Shown: positions 8,603 through 18,227 of the stretch, piece by piece
How the letters are laid out: the number at the start of each line of letters is the position of its first letter
Numbering within the stretch: position 1 is the stretch's first letter
NCBI RefSeq assembly: GCF_042652345.1
Contig: NZ_JBHSJJ010000006.1
Coordinates: 186,001 to 250,000, forward strand
Reading direction: 5' to 3'
Source of the DNA: Negadavirga shengliensis
Lineage (GTDB): Bacteria > Bacteroidota > Bacteroidia > Cytophagales > Cyclobacteriaceae
DNA: 64,000 bases
Program-made: the position numbers and the translations under genes
The notes under the pieces: model-generated
The model's input: the letters and a program-made list of their open reading frames with translations, nothing else
Databases searched by the model: none
What the model was told of the DNA's origin: nothing

Positions 8603-10012
8603 ATGAATGATTCTTTTTTTTATTCGAAATCCTTCGTCATACGTGCGCTGTTATACATAGGCCTTGGTTTACCGGCACTCGCTTTTGCCCAGCAAAAACC
8701 CAACATCATTGTCATTTTTGCTGACGACCTGGGCTATGGTGACCTTTCCGTATATGGGCATCCCAGCATAAAAACACCCCATTTGGACCGGATGGCTTTT
8801 GAGGGTCAAAAATGGACCAACTTTTATTCGGCCGCCAATGTTTGCACACCCTCCCGTGCCGCGCTGCTTACAGGGAGATACCCTGTGAGGAATGGGATGT
8901 GCAGTGATAAGAGAAGGGTGCTTTTTCCGGATTCCGACGGGGGATTGCCTGCTTCTGAAAATACCATCGCGCGGCTCCTCAAACCGGAAGGGTACGCCAC
9001 AGCTGCTATTGGTAAATGGCATTTGGGCCATTTGGAGGAATATCTGCCTACCAGTCATGGGTTCGATTATTATTTTGGAATTCCCTACAGCAATGACATG
9101 GACAGGGTCAATGATGTCGCGCACCAGGAAGCTTTTCAAAATCCCAAACCTTCTTATTTTAATGTGCCGCTGATGCGGAATACAGAAATCATCGAAAGAC
9201 CGGCGGACCAGCATACCATTACCAAACGTTACACCGAAGAAACCATTAACTTCATCAAAAGCAACAAAGGCCAGCCTTTTTTTGTCTACCTTGCGCATAA
9301 CCTTCCCCACGTGCCGCTTTTTGTTTCCGAAGACTTTCAGGGAATAAGTGACAGGGGGCTGTATGGTGACGTGATTGAGGAGATTGACTGGAGTGTCGGT
9401 CAGATTCTTAATTATTTAAAAGAAGCGGGGCTTGACAAAAATACCCTGGTGGTATTTACATCGGACAACGGCCCTTGGGCCACTTACAAGGAACAGGGAG
9501 GGAGTTCAGGTCTGTTTTATGGTGCTAAGGGTACCAGCTATGAAGGTGGCGTGAGAGAGCCCGCCATCTTTTGGTGGCCAGGAGCAATTGAACCGGGAAT
9601 TATTACCGGTATGGCGAGTACGCTTGACCTTCTGCCCACCCTCGCAGGACTTGCAGGAGCCGACATTCCCCAGGACCGTATATATGACGGGTATGATTTG
9701 AGTGGCAGTTTGTTTCGGAGCGAGGCCTCTCCCAGAAAAGAAATGATTTATTATCATGGCACCCGGATATTCGCGGTAAGAGAGGGGGATTACAAACTGC
9801 ATTATTATCAAAATAATCCTTTGGGCTACCCTGAAAAAATGGAAAAATTAGAGAAGAAGAAACTTTATCAAGTGCAACATGACCCGGCAGAGCAATACGA
9901 TCTTGCTGACCAGCATCCGGAGATCATTTCCGCCATTGACGAACTGCTTGACAAACACCGAAGTACATTGGAAACGGTGCCCAGCAACTTGGAAAAACGG
10001 ATTGGAGAATGA
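8603..10012 (+). CDS. secreted family S1 sulfatase (arylsulfatase type)
   Basis: This 469-residue protein has a signal peptide ending near ALAFAQ (residue 30). The sulfatase core begins NIIVIFADDLGYGDLSVYG with metal-binding Asp41-Asp42. The modification motif CTPSRAALLTGRYP starts at Cys81, which would be converted to formylglycine. Further motifs are GKWHLGH near 138, FVYLAHNLPHVPL, and FTSDNGPW near 291 with the metal-binding Asp-Asn. Family S1 enzymes hydrolyse sulfate esters, in this context usually on glycans, in the periplasm or at the surface. The maturing enzyme (anSME or FGE type) is not in this window. The gene is separated from susC/susD by a terminator and a gene remnant, so it is probably its own transcription unit. 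Confidence 0.94.
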   Translation: MNDSFFYSKSFVIRALLYIGLGLPALAFAQQKPNIIVIFADDLGYGDLSVYGHPSIKTPHLDRMAFEGQKWTNFYSAANVCTPSRAALLTGRYPVRNGMCSDKRRVLFPDSDGGLPASENTIARLLKPEGYATAAIGKWHLGHLEEYLPTSHGFDYYFGIPYSNDMDRVNDVAHQEAFQNPKPSYFNVPLMRNTEIIERPADQHTITKRYTEETINFIKSNKGQPFFVYLAHNLPHVPLFVSEDFQGISDRGLYGDVIEEIDWSVGQILNYLKEAGLDKNTLVVFTSDNGPWATYKEQGGSSGLFYGAKGTSYEGGVREPAIFWWPGAIEPGIITGMASTLDLLPTLAGLAGADIPQDRIYDGYDLSGSLFRSEASPRKEMIYYHGTRIFAVREGDYKLHYYQNNPLGYPEKMEKLEKKKLYQVQHDPAEQYDLADQHPEIISAIDELLDKHRSTLETVPSNLEKRIGE

Positions 10013-10269
10013 ACATCGATGATTTGTTTTTTTCTGCTGTACTTTAATTATAGGTGGGGTCGTTTTTACTTTTGATAGAGAGGGGTGGTTGAGGGGAATT
10101 TTATTTTTTTGGATTATTGGTATATATTGTAATGTTATAATACCATACGATCAAAATGAATGACGCGGAATTCACCTAAAATACCATAGAAATAATCATG
10201 GTTGCAGTATTCTTTCTTTCATAACAAACATTTATCAGGCAAATTATCTTATCGTATAGATTTTCTAAC

Positions 10270-10857
10270 ATGTCTCGGTTGCAGACTAAAAGTGATAGTG
10301 AACTTCTTATTTGCCTACGGCAAGGAGATATTAAAGCTTTTGATGAGTTATATTATCGGTATGCCAAAAAGGTGATGTCTTTCGCGCTTACTTTTTTTTC
10401 GGATCGGGAAGTTGCAAAGGAGGCCACCCAGGAGATTTTTATACGGATATGGGAAAAACGGAAAACGCTGGACGCAACCAAAAGTTTTAAATCCTATCTT
10501 TTTCAAGCGGTTAAATTTTATATGTATAATTATATCAGGGACAAAAAGCAATCATGTCCCTTGGAGGAAATACCGGAAGAAGAATATATGAGAGAAGGCA
10601 GCACATCCGCGAACATGGAATTTGAAGAACTTGAGGCCAAAACCTATTCTTTAATAAGAAAGTTGCCGAAAGTGCAGCAACAGGTGTTTCTTCTGAACAA
10701 AATTGAAGGCTTGACTCCTGTGGAAATTGCAGCGATGATGAACCTGTCTAAGCGTACCATTGAACATCATATTTATCTTTCCACCAAGACGGTGCGTGGA
10801 ATGCTTTTGCAACATTTCTCCTTGGATCTCCTTTTGTTCGTTGCCCTTTGGTGGTGA
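10270..10857 (+). CDS. ECF-type RNA polymerase sigma-70 factor, Bacteroidota family
   Basis: This 195-residue protein contains region 2 (FDELYYRYAKKVMSFAL, then EVAKEATQEIFIRIWEKR) near residues 20-65. Region 4, with a helix-turn-helix, is near 125-170 (LPKVQQQVFLLNKIEGLTPVEIA, then KRTIEHHIYLSTKTV). It ends in a hydrophobic tail (DLLLFVALWW) common in Bacteroidota ECF sigma factors. Most such factors sit next to a FecR-type anti-sigma gene and regulate SusC operons, but none follows here. The next gene, an unassigned lipoprotein 291 bases downstream, does not look like an anti-sigma factor. The regulatory target is unknown. Confidence 0.9.
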   Translation: MSRLQTKSDSELLICLRQGDIKAFDELYYRYAKKVMSFALTFFSDREVAKEATQEIFIRIWEKRKTLDATKSFKSYLFQAVKFYMYNYIRDKKQSCPLEEIPEEEYMREGSTSANMEFEELEAKTYSLIRKLPKVQQQVFLLNKIEGLTPVEIAAMMNLSKRTIEHHIYLSTKTVRGMLLQHFSLDLLLFVALWW

Positions 10858-11148
10858 CTGGACATGCTCCTTTTTTGGGTGGCTTGTAGTTGGCGTGAAC
10901 GAACTTGATTTTAATTCTGAAAATCGGTGATAATTGAATATTTTTTTAGGGAAGGTCTATTAATTCTATATTTTTTTACTTGGATATTCTGAGATTTTTT
11001 GTATAATTATCCGATTTTTGTTGGATATGATTTCATAGGCCAATATATACTGTTCGTTATTTTAAAATATAATTCATGTATTTTAGATACAGTAATATAT
11101 TTTTTAGAAATTCAATTTCATTTGTTATATAATTTGTTTTTAACGTTT

Positions 11149-12237
11149 ATGAGAAAACCAAATCTTCTATTGCTCCGAAACATGTGGGTTGTTTTGTTGA
11201 GCGCGGTGCTGCTTTTTGGATGCAGCCAAATTGACACTTTTGATGCTCCTGACAGGAGCGGCGGTCAGGAAAGAATTCCTGTAATGTTTAAAGCTTCGAA
11301 TTTAAATGAGAGGCAGTTGTTTGATGTCTGTGGAAATGCATTCAACACGCCGTTGTTGGCGGGCAAAGACATTCCGGTGGGGGAGGTAAGTGCCTACAAC
11401 GACAGTGATAACCTGTACATCACCGTAAGTATTGAAGGGGATTACCTGCAGGATTGGTTTATCCGGAAATTGCACATGTATATCGGCCAAGTGAGCGTGG
11501 ACTTTTCGCAAAAGGTGGGCAAGAAGAATGAAATAGTAAATCCGGCTCCAGGAAAGTTTCCTTTCTCTACCGAGGTTCCGGCTGATAACCCTACCGGAAT
11601 CCAGGAGTTCACCTGGACTTTACCTCTAGGTGAAGACATGATTGACTTTGGCGAATTTGATATTGCTGTTCACGCGGATGTAGTTAAAGTGGATAATGTG
11701 GAATATGATGAGCATGACGATGCGGTTTCAGCTGAAGTAGTACAGTCAGAGGGCGCTTGGGCAGCTGGAGAAGCATTTTCACAAAAAGGTAACTGGGCGA
11801 TGTACTTTTCATTTGCCGTCACTGAATGCGGTGAAGACTGTAATCCTGAATGGAGAAGAGAGGTTACAGTGAGCCAGAACGGCAGATTCTCACCCGAAGA
11901 GGAGGATGATCTGGAAGTAACCTACCAGATTAACGGAGCCAACGGAGGTAGAGTGGGTGAAGCTTTGGTAAGGAGAACGGGTTCGGCGGGTAATCCTAAT
12001 TTTACAGTAGAATTTACACCGGACTCAGAATATGATTTTGAGGCACTGGAAGTTTGTGTGTACGATTTGGATGGGAATGGAGAGGTGTGCAGCACTGAAG
12101 CAACTTTTAGTGAAGGTGTCTACGTAATCGGCATCAACAATGCCCCTAGAACCGCGACAGCAATCAATGCAGGAGGAAATGTAACTGCCTCATCAAGTAT
12201 AGTGAAACTCTATGTCAAATCAGATGCTTGTAATTGA
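11149..12237 (+). CDS. unassigned lipoprotein (beta-rich, exported)
   Basis: I place the start at the ATG at 11149. From there the protein opens with a proper lipoprotein signal (leading to LLFGCSQIDTF, lipidated Cys near residue 26); the in-frame upstream extension is AT-rich and not protein-like. The 362-residue product has a long beta-rich region (about 40-225) and a cysteine pair ECGEDC near 227, after which a second beta-rich segment with two more cysteines (LEVCVYDLDG) and a C-terminal DACN follow. The C-terminal half resembles repeat-like secreted beta domains, but I do not recognise a family. A strong terminator follows. It may be a surface protein co-regulated with the adjacent sigma factor; that is conjecture. 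Confidence 0.75.
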   Translation: MRKPNLLLLRNMWVVLLSAVLLFGCSQIDTFDAPDRSGGQERIPVMFKASNLNERQLFDVCGNAFNTPLLAGKDIPVGEVSAYNDSDNLYITVSIEGDYLQDWFIRKLHMYIGQVSVDFSQKVGKKNEIVNPAPGKFPFSTEVPADNPTGIQEFTWTLPLGEDMIDFGEFDIAVHADVVKVDNVEYDEHDDAVSAEVVQSEGAWAAGEAFSQKGNWAMYFSFAVTECGEDCNPEWRREVTVSQNGRFSPEEEDDLEVTYQINGANGGRVGEALVRRTGSAGNPNFTVEFTPDSEYDFEALEVCVYDLDGNGEVCSTEATFSEGVYVIGINNAPRTATAINAGGNVTASSSIVKLYVKSDACN

Positions 12238-12264
12238 ATCAGCGGTTTATGTATTGGATTAAAG

Positions 12265-12296
12265 AAAAGAGGCTGTTTCAAAACGGCCTCTTTTCC
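12265..12296 (+). terminator. Rho-independent terminator after lipoprotein gene
   Basis: AAAAGAGGC (12265-12273) pairs perfectly with GCCTCTTTT (12286-12294), with an internal GTTT/AAAC extension, and the 3' arm provides the T run. The stem core resembles the one after the glutamine synthetase gene near 47,240. Confidence 0.85.
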
Positions 12297-12635
12297 ATTT
12301 TCATGATGTTAAAATAGGCTTAGTTGGATCTTACCGGTTATTCGTCCTGTCCGACTTCTGTTATAGAGATTTCAACCCCTTTTCCTGAGGCTTATTTATG
12401 AGCCAGACCCCTTATAGATTTATTATATAGATTTTTCTGCACCTCCTGGTTAGCGTTCCGTATTGTTTTGAGTGGAATATTATCCGTGAAATGCGGAGAA
12501 ATTTTATTGGGTGATTTTTCGAGTCATTACCATATCGATTTTTTTCTACCTATAGTATAGGGTAAACGCGCTGTGGGTTGTCCTTACCATATAGGAGGAA
12601 CTTGGGGTTTTTCCAGTCAATCTAAATAGCAATTT
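12297..12635. other. intergenic region, nothing recognised
   Basis: About 340 bases without a credible gene. A purine-rich TAGGAGGA lies at about 12,592, too far from the next ATG to act as its ribosome binding site. No RNA or repeat was recognised. Confidence 0.4.
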
Positions 12636-13265
12636 ATGATACTCATGATTTTGCATCTGATGATGGGAATATTCCAGCTCTTTGCCGGGGATATCGGAGC
12701 AGGAGGGAAGCCAGAGGATTTTTTGGTCATCAGAAAGGATAATGGGATGGAGTTGGCCGAGCGTTGGGTCAAAAGTGAGGGAAAAACAGATAGAAGAGAA
12801 GTCAGAATAGTCATGACTGTGTCTACAGACCCTGCAAATTTTCTCCGTACGTTGATGGATGAAAATATGGGCAGGGCCTGGAACGTGAATTCAACGGATT
12901 ACCGGATCATGATCACCGGGAAAGACAAATGGATCAGTTATATCCAATATGATTTACCATTTCCCCTGTCTGATCGTGCGTGTTATTTCACGAACCATTC
13001 TATAAGCTATGGTGATAAAATGATGGTGTATTTCAAATCTTCCCATTCAGATATTTTCCCGCATGATGCGAATTATGAGAAAATTACGGGATTGGAAGGT
13101 AAATGGATATTGCAACGGGAGGGGAGACATTATATCCTGAGTTATCATATTATCTCTGTTCCTGATAAGTCCCTGCCCAGATGGATAGTAGACCCGGTGA
13201 TCCGTAAGAACCTTTGGAAATCGATGGAAAACCTGCGCGCGATTTTGGAAAAAAATACCACATAG
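12636..13265 (+). CDS. START/SRPBCC-like lipid-binding protein, exported
   Basis: This 209-residue protein has a short hydrophobic N-terminus (ILMILHLMMGIFQLFAG) that may be a signal peptide. The remainder looks like a START (SRPBCC superfamily) domain: an early AERWVKSEGKTDRREVRIVM stretch, a central WNVNSTDYRIMI and WISYIQYDLPFPLSDR, a WILQREGRHYILSYHIISVP strand and a C-terminal amphipathic helix. The pattern DLPFP(L)SDRD/A followed by a final helix is typical of START-type proteins of about 200 residues. The fold binds a hydrophobic ligand, which cannot be deduced here. The short-chain dehydrogenase gene begins two bases after its stop, so the two are likely co-translated. Confidence 0.7.
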   Translation: MILMILHLMMGIFQLFAGDIGAGGKPEDFLVIRKDNGMELAERWVKSEGKTDRREVRIVMTVSTDPANFLRTLMDENMGRAWNVNSTDYRIMITGKDKWISYIQYDLPFPLSDRACYFTNHSISYGDKMMVYFKSSHSDIFPHDANYEKITGLEGKWILQREGRHYILSYHIISVPDKSLPRWIVDPVIRKNLWKSMENLRAILEKNTT

Positions 13266-13267
13266 TT

Positions 13268-14095
13268 ATGACTACAGATAAAAAAACAGCATTGATCACA
13301 GGGGCGAGTAAAGGATTGGGAAAAGAACTGGCCCTCGCATGTGCCAAGAAGCAATATAACCTGATATTGGTGGCCTTACCACAGTCCAACATACAGGGAT
13401 TGGCAGATCAGATTATCGAAGATTATGGCGTGGAAGTGGAAACTTATGAATATGACCTGACAGACGAATACAAAATATATGAACTGGCTGAGCACGTCTG
13501 TAAAAAGGGACCGCTGGATATATTGATAAACAATGCAGGTTGTGGAGGTACGGGAGAGTTTGAACGCTCTCCGGTCGAATACATAGATTTGGTCCTGAAA
13601 CTGAATATCAGGGCCACATCAATGTTGACCAGACTTTTGATGCCGGCATTGAAAGCATCTGGGAGAAGGTCCTATGTGATGAACATTTCCAGTATGGCGG
13701 CATTTTGTCCTATAGGATACAAACATGTTTATCCAGCATCCAAAGTGTTTTTATATTTCCTTACCCAAGGATTGAGGGAAGAATACAGGTATGCCGGAAT
13801 CTCGTTTTCCTCTGTTCATCCCGGTCCTATGTTGACCAACTTAGCTACTTCAAGGAGAATAATCCGGCAAGGACTGCTGGCGAGATGCTGTCTGTTAAGT
13901 ACGTGCAAGATAGCAGCCATCTCATTACGGCGGACTTTGGAAGGCAAATCCATCATCATACCCGGCGCTGGAAATAAAATTTCTTATTGGTTGATGAAAT
14001 TATTACCCAGCGGTATGGTTAAAAGACTCGCCACAAAGGGCGTCAGAAGGGAATTGCAGCCTGGGGTATTCGGGGTAAACTATCCTGCAATCTAG
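13268..14095 (+). CDS. short-chain dehydrogenase/reductase (SDR), classical type
   Basis: The ATG at 13268 gives a 275-residue SDR starting TTDKKTALITGASKGLG, which avoids overlap with the preceding gene; an in-frame upstream TTG/ATG extension would overlap it. It has the nucleotide-binding TGASKGLG motif (about residues 12-19), the NNAG motif near 91, the catalytic Ser in MNISSMAAF near 139 and the YPASK Tyr-Lys pair near 153-157. Together these define a classical SDR oxidoreductase using NAD(P)H. The C-terminal part is hydrophobic (SYWLMKLLPSG), as in SDR members acting on lipids. With the START-like protein in front, a lipid-related substrate is plausible but not shown. Confidence 0.9.
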   Translation: MTTDKKTALITGASKGLGKELALACAKKQYNLILVALPQSNIQGLADQIIEDYGVEVETYEYDLTDEYKIYELAEHVCKKGPLDILINNAGCGGTGEFERSPVEYIDLVLKLNIRATSMLTRLLMPALKASGRRSYVMNISSMAAFCPIGYKHVYPASKVFLYFLTQGLREEYRYAGISFSSVHPGPMLTNLATSRRIIRQGLLARCCLLSTCKIAAISLRRTLEGKSIIIPGAGNKISYWLMKLLPSGMVKRLATKGVRRELQPGVFGVNYPAI

Positions 14096-14307
14096 GAGAC
14101 CATAAAATAGCAGCGTTTTCGTAACATGAGCCACAGTTCTTTTTGGGCAACAACGGAAGTATTGGCAGCGCACATCGGTATGTTATCTGATAAAACACTA
14201 AACTATTATCTAGAATGAATCACTGATCTTGTATACTTAGGAAATAGGATGCCATCCGCTATGGGTTATCTAGAAGAAGGGGCCTTAAAAGAAGAGTGGC
14301 TTTTTGG

Positions 14308-15453
14308 TTACCTGTCCAAAGATAACTGCTCGACACACACTGCCCGGGGAATATGAATGGATTTTCCAGTAGGCGTAAGCATGCCGGTCTGGGGATCATG
14401 GGAAAACACCACCACATTATCTGAATTCATATTGGCGACAAATACAAATTCACCCTTATCATCTATTTTGAAATTTCTGGGATGTTCGCCTCCGGAATCA
14501 ATATGTCCCTTCAACGTCAAGGTGCCGTTCTTGCTGTTGATCTCATAGCAGGCCAGGTTATTTTGACCACGGTTACTGGCGTACAGCCACTTGCCATTTT
14601 TTGAAATATGAATATCGGCTGCGGCATTGAAATCGGTGCGGATTTGATCAGACAACATATTGACACGATCGATGGGAGATAAGGCACCGCTTTGGGGATC
14701 AACTTTAAAAATGGCCACTGTATTGGAAAGTTCTTCCACCGAGTAGGCATAAGGCAAATGCGGGTGAATCACAAAATGCCTTGGTCCCGCGCCAGCCGCG
14801 CTTCCGGCATAAGAAGGAGTAGCTAAAGAAAGCGTGCTCTCCGAGGGAGTCAATCGGTATATCATGATCTTATCCAATCCTAAATCGGAAGCGTAGACAA
14901 ATTGGCCATCTCTGGAAGGAATCATCGAATGCATGTGCGGACCTGCCTGTCTTTCGGGATGTTTGCTACTGCCCTCATGCTGGATAAAAGAAGCGGCCTC
15001 GCTGATACCGCCGTTATCCAGAATTTTAAAAGAAGCCAGGTTTCCCCCTTGGTAATGAGACACAAAAACCGTGGAACCTGCAGGGTCAACACTTATATGA
15101 CATGGACCGGCCCCGCGAGAGGAGACCTCATTTATCTTTTCCAATTCCCCATTGTCCGATTTGATCACATACGCTATGACGGTTCCATTTGGATCCTGGT
15201 CACCGGTTCCTTCTCTGTATGCCGCATAGAGGTACTTTTTGTTGGGATGAATGGTGATAAAGCTTGGGCTTTTTCGGTCATGGATGGTCTGGATTTCTTT
15301 AAAATTTAAAGTGTTTCTGTCAAATTCCATCACATAGATACCTTTGCTGTCATTTTCGGAAAAGGTACCCACATAGAGAATTTCCTTTGCTTTATTTTGA
15401 GCCATGGCGGGGAGTGCGAGTAGGATCATCAGATATAACAGGTGCTTGATCAT
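14308..15453 (-). CDS. secreted lactonase-family seven-bladed beta-propeller
   Basis: This 381-residue protein has a signal peptide (IKHLLYLMILLALPAMAQ) followed by repeated propeller blades: LYVGTFSENDSKGIYVMEFD, then HPNKKYLYAAYREG, GPCHISVDPAGSTVFVSHY, GPRHFVIHPHLPYAYSVEEL and HPRNFKIDDKGEFVFVANMNSDNVVVF. This is the lactonase family to which 6-phosphogluconolactonase Pgl belongs. The presence of a signal peptide argues for a periplasmic role, so a cytoplasmic pentose-phosphate function should not be assumed. It is transcribed divergently from the multihaem cytochrome gene. Confidence 0.88.
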   Translation of the reverse strand: MIKHLLYLMILLALPAMAQNKAKEILYVGTFSENDSKGIYVMEFDRNTLNFKEIQTIHDRKSPSFITIHPNKKYLYAAYREGTGDQDPNGTVIAYVIKSDNGELEKINEVSSRGAGPCHISVDPAGSTVFVSHYQGGNLASFKILDNGGISEAASFIQHEGSSKHPERQAGPHMHSMIPSRDGQFVYASDLGLDKIMIYRLTPSESTLSLATPSYAGSAAGAGPRHFVIHPHLPYAYSVEELSNTVAIFKVDPQSGALSPIDRVNMLSDQIRTDFNAAADIHISKNGKWLYASNRGQNNLACYEINSKNGTLTLKGHIDSGGEHPRNFKIDDKGEFVFVANMNSDNVVVFSHDPQTGMLTPTGKSIHIPRAVCVEQLSLDR

Positions 15454-15705
15454 GGCAGTTTTTTCTGAAAGTTACTGATAATATTTTTTATTTGCTCAGG
15501 TAGGTTTTAATTATGCCGTCATAAGGGGGACTGTCATGGGATATGAATTTTTGATCATCCAACTGGCCGGCTTTTTCCTGTTTTTTATCATCTATTTTTG
15601 AAATAGAAAAGCTACCGAAAAGATGGATTTGTTCTTAACTTTCCAAACCGGGTAGGTTCTTTGACTGAAAATTACCCAACCATGATGGAACTCCCCTTTA
15701 TTCCC

Positions 15706-17952
15706 ATGAAGTATAAAAAAATATTTATCATATCAATAACTTTAATATTTGTCCTGGAGATCGTTTATTCATTTGTGTCATGCAGTTCAAGAGAACCCAT
15801 CCTTGATGCAGAGCCAAGAAAACTGACCGATGAAGATTACGTGGGGTCCCAAACCTGTCAATCCTGCCACCCACAAGCGTTCAGAGATTGGCAGTATTCT
15901 CATCATGACCAAGCCATGATGGAGGCTCATGATCATTCAGTCAAAGGAGAATTCAATACTACTTTTACCAGTCAGGGAGTTACAAGTAGGTTTTACAAAA
16001 GCGGCGGGAAATATTATGTGAATACCGAGGGGGCAGATGGCAATTATCATGATTATGAGATCGTATATACTTATGGTATTTCCCCGCTCCAACAATACAT
16101 CGTGAAATTTCCGGACGGCAAATTGCAATGTCTCAGAACAGCCTGGGATGTGGAAAAGAAGGAGTGGTTTGACTTGTATTCAAAGGATAGGATAGAAGCC
16201 GGCGAATGGATGCACTGGACAGGAGGAGGACTTAATTGGAACACCATGTGCGCTGATTGCCATTCTACCAATGTCCATAAGAACTTTGATGAAGCATCTG
16301 AAATCTTCAATACTACTTTTTCCATTATCAATGTGGCTTGTGAAGCCTGTCATGGCCCCGGGAAAAAGCATGTTGATTGGGTGTCATCACCTGACTATGA
16401 TGGCAGCGGATATGGTGAAAAAGTGCAGCTTTACCTTACCTCTTCCCTGACCTCCAAACAGCAGGTCGATCAATGTGCCCGTTGTCATTCCCGGAGAGTG
16501 CAGCACACGGAAGCATTCAATCATGAGGGAGAATACATGGATCATTATTCCCCTGAAATTTTGAGAGACAACATTTATTTTCCGGACGGACAGATACGGG
16601 ATGAGGTATATGTATACGGGTCTTTTGTCCAGAGCAAAATGTATCAAAACGGGGTAAAATGTACTGACTGCCATAACCCCCATAGCCTGGAACTAAAAGC
16701 CATAGGGAATGCCTTGTGCAGCCAATGCCACGTTAAGGAGAAATATGATACGCCTGACCATCATTTTCATGCCATCAACACAGCGGGTTCAGCATGTGTC
16801 AGCTGTCATATGCCGGGCCGTACCTATATGGGCAACGATTTCAGAAGGGACCACAGTTTCCGGGTTCCACGTCCTGATCTCAGCGTAAAATACAATACAC
16901 CAAATGCCTGCAATCAATGTCACGAAGAGCAAAGCGCTGCTTGGGCAGCGGAATCTATAATCAAATTATTTGGTCCAGAAAGAAAACCCCACTATTCCGA
17001 AGTACTTACTGAGGCCAGTACAGGATCGGAAAGTGCCATTCCGAAGTTGATTGATCTCTCTGAAGACGGCACACAACCTGCCATTGTCAGGGCCACGGCG
17101 ATATGGTATCTGGACCAAACCATTTCACAGGAATCCAAAGCCGCAATAATCAGAAGCCTTAAAAGCAATGAAAACATCGTCAGGCATACTGCAGCAACTG
17201 TGTTAGGGGACTTGGAACCAGAGGAGAAACTCCGGCATCTGGGGCCCTTGCTCAATGATAAAGTAAGAACGGTACGGATAGCAGCGGCCAGCGCTATGGC
17301 GGATGTCCCAAAAGAACAGATGAAGCCGGAAGTCCGGACCGGGTTCGACAAAGCCATCAAGGAATACCAAGCTTCTTTGGCAGTAAGGGCAGATTTTCCG
17401 GGAGGACAGTTTGAAAAAGGGCAGTATTTTGAACGGACGGGAGAATTTCATTTGGCCGAGGCGGCCTATTTAAGAGCGATAAAATTTGACGATCATTTTA
17501 ATGTCGCAAGATTGAATTTGGCCCATTTATACAACAGGTTACAAAAAAATGAAAAAGCCATTGATCTATTTAAGACGGTGATCGAACAAGAACCAGGATA
17601 TGGAGGGGCTTATTATTCCCTGGGTCTGTTGTACGCGGAAGAAAACAGGATGGAAGATGCTGCGGAATATTTGTCCAAAGCTACCGAATTGGAGGATAAC
17701 CCCCGGATTTTTTATAACCTGGGAATTGTATACCAACAGCTGGACCAACCCGACCAGGCTGAAAAAACTTACCTGAAAGGTTTACACCTGGATCCCAATA
17801 ACCTGGATCTGTCCTATGCATTGGGCGTTTTGCATGTTCAGCAGGAACAATTGGAAATGGCCAAGCCCTATATAGAAAAACTTCTACGGGCTTACCCGGA
17901 AAACCAGCAACTGAAACAATTATGGATGATGATTGTGTCCGGAAAGCCATGA
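15706..17952 (+). CDS. octahaem cytochrome c with HEAT and TPR repeats
   Basis: From the ATG at 15706 the protein is 748 residues. ATGs at 15682 and 15685 and a TTG at 15661 are in frame, but 15706 gives the cleanest N-terminal membrane or lipoprotein segment (IFIISITLIFVLEIVYSFVSC). Eight CxxCH haem sites follow between about residues 51 and 405: CQSCH, CADCH, CEACH, CARCH, CTDCH, CSQCH, CVSCH and CNQCH, the layout of cytochrome c554-like proteins. HEAT-type helices (about 440-530, including RHTAATVLGDL and RIAAASAM) come next, then several TPR units (about 560-745, for example GGAYYSLGLLYAEENRMEDA). It is probably periplasmic, doing electron transfer coupled to protein-protein contact; its redox partner is unknown. 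Confidence 0.88.
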   Translation: MKYKKIFIISITLIFVLEIVYSFVSCSSREPILDAEPRKLTDEDYVGSQTCQSCHPQAFRDWQYSHHDQAMMEAHDHSVKGEFNTTFTSQGVTSRFYKSGGKYYVNTEGADGNYHDYEIVYTYGISPLQQYIVKFPDGKLQCLRTAWDVEKKEWFDLYSKDRIEAGEWMHWTGGGLNWNTMCADCHSTNVHKNFDEASEIFNTTFSIINVACEACHGPGKKHVDWVSSPDYDGSGYGEKVQLYLTSSLTSKQQVDQCARCHSRRVQHTEAFNHEGEYMDHYSPEILRDNIYFPDGQIRDEVYVYGSFVQSKMYQNGVKCTDCHNPHSLELKAIGNALCSQCHVKEKYDTPDHHFHAINTAGSACVSCHMPGRTYMGNDFRRDHSFRVPRPDLSVKYNTPNACNQCHEEQSAAWAAESIIKLFGPERKPHYSEVLTEASTGSESAIPKLIDLSEDGTQPAIVRATAIWYLDQTISQESKAAIIRSLKSNENIVRHTAATVLGDLEPEEKLRHLGPLLNDKVRTVRIAAASAMADVPKEQMKPEVRTGFDKAIKEYQASLAVRADFPGGQFEKGQYFERTGEFHLAEAAYLRAIKFDDHFNVARLNLAHLYNRLQKNEKAIDLFKTVIEQEPGYGGAYYSLGLLYAEENRMEDAAEYLSKATELEDNPRIFYNLGIVYQQLDQPDQAEKTYLKGLHLDPNNLDLSYALGVLHVQQEQLEMAKPYIEKLLRAYPENQQLKQLWMMIVSGKP

Positions 17953-18032
17953 CGCTGGTCGGCAGGCTGTCATGTATGTAAATCGATTTGAAACAAATTC
18001 CCAATGCGGATGGGAGCCTGACCCTTTTCACC

Positions 18033-18068
18033 ACCAAAACCCCGTTTTGATTGGGGGATTTTTTTGGA
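18033..18068 (+). terminator. possible terminator after cytochrome gene
   Basis: A short CCCC...GGGG stem (around 18040-18056) is followed by a run of T. The stem is short and has mismatches, so termination here is uncertain. Confidence 0.4.
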
Positions 18069-18227
18069 AATGAGTCGTGCCAGCAGGACAGAACGGTCCA
18101 TGTTGTCGGCACATGCGTTTTTATGGGGCAGAGGTCAAATTGGGGGAGATAAAAGTTTAATGCGCTGCAAGGAGGCGCGGGAAATATATTGTATATTCGC
18201 CCCGATAAGTTCTTTCTTATATTCTTC

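Noticed and set aside
10067..10074. TACTTTTG upstream of the ECF sigma gene as promoter
   Set aside because: It matches the -7 box but lies about 200 bases from the start codon and has no TTG at the correct distance.
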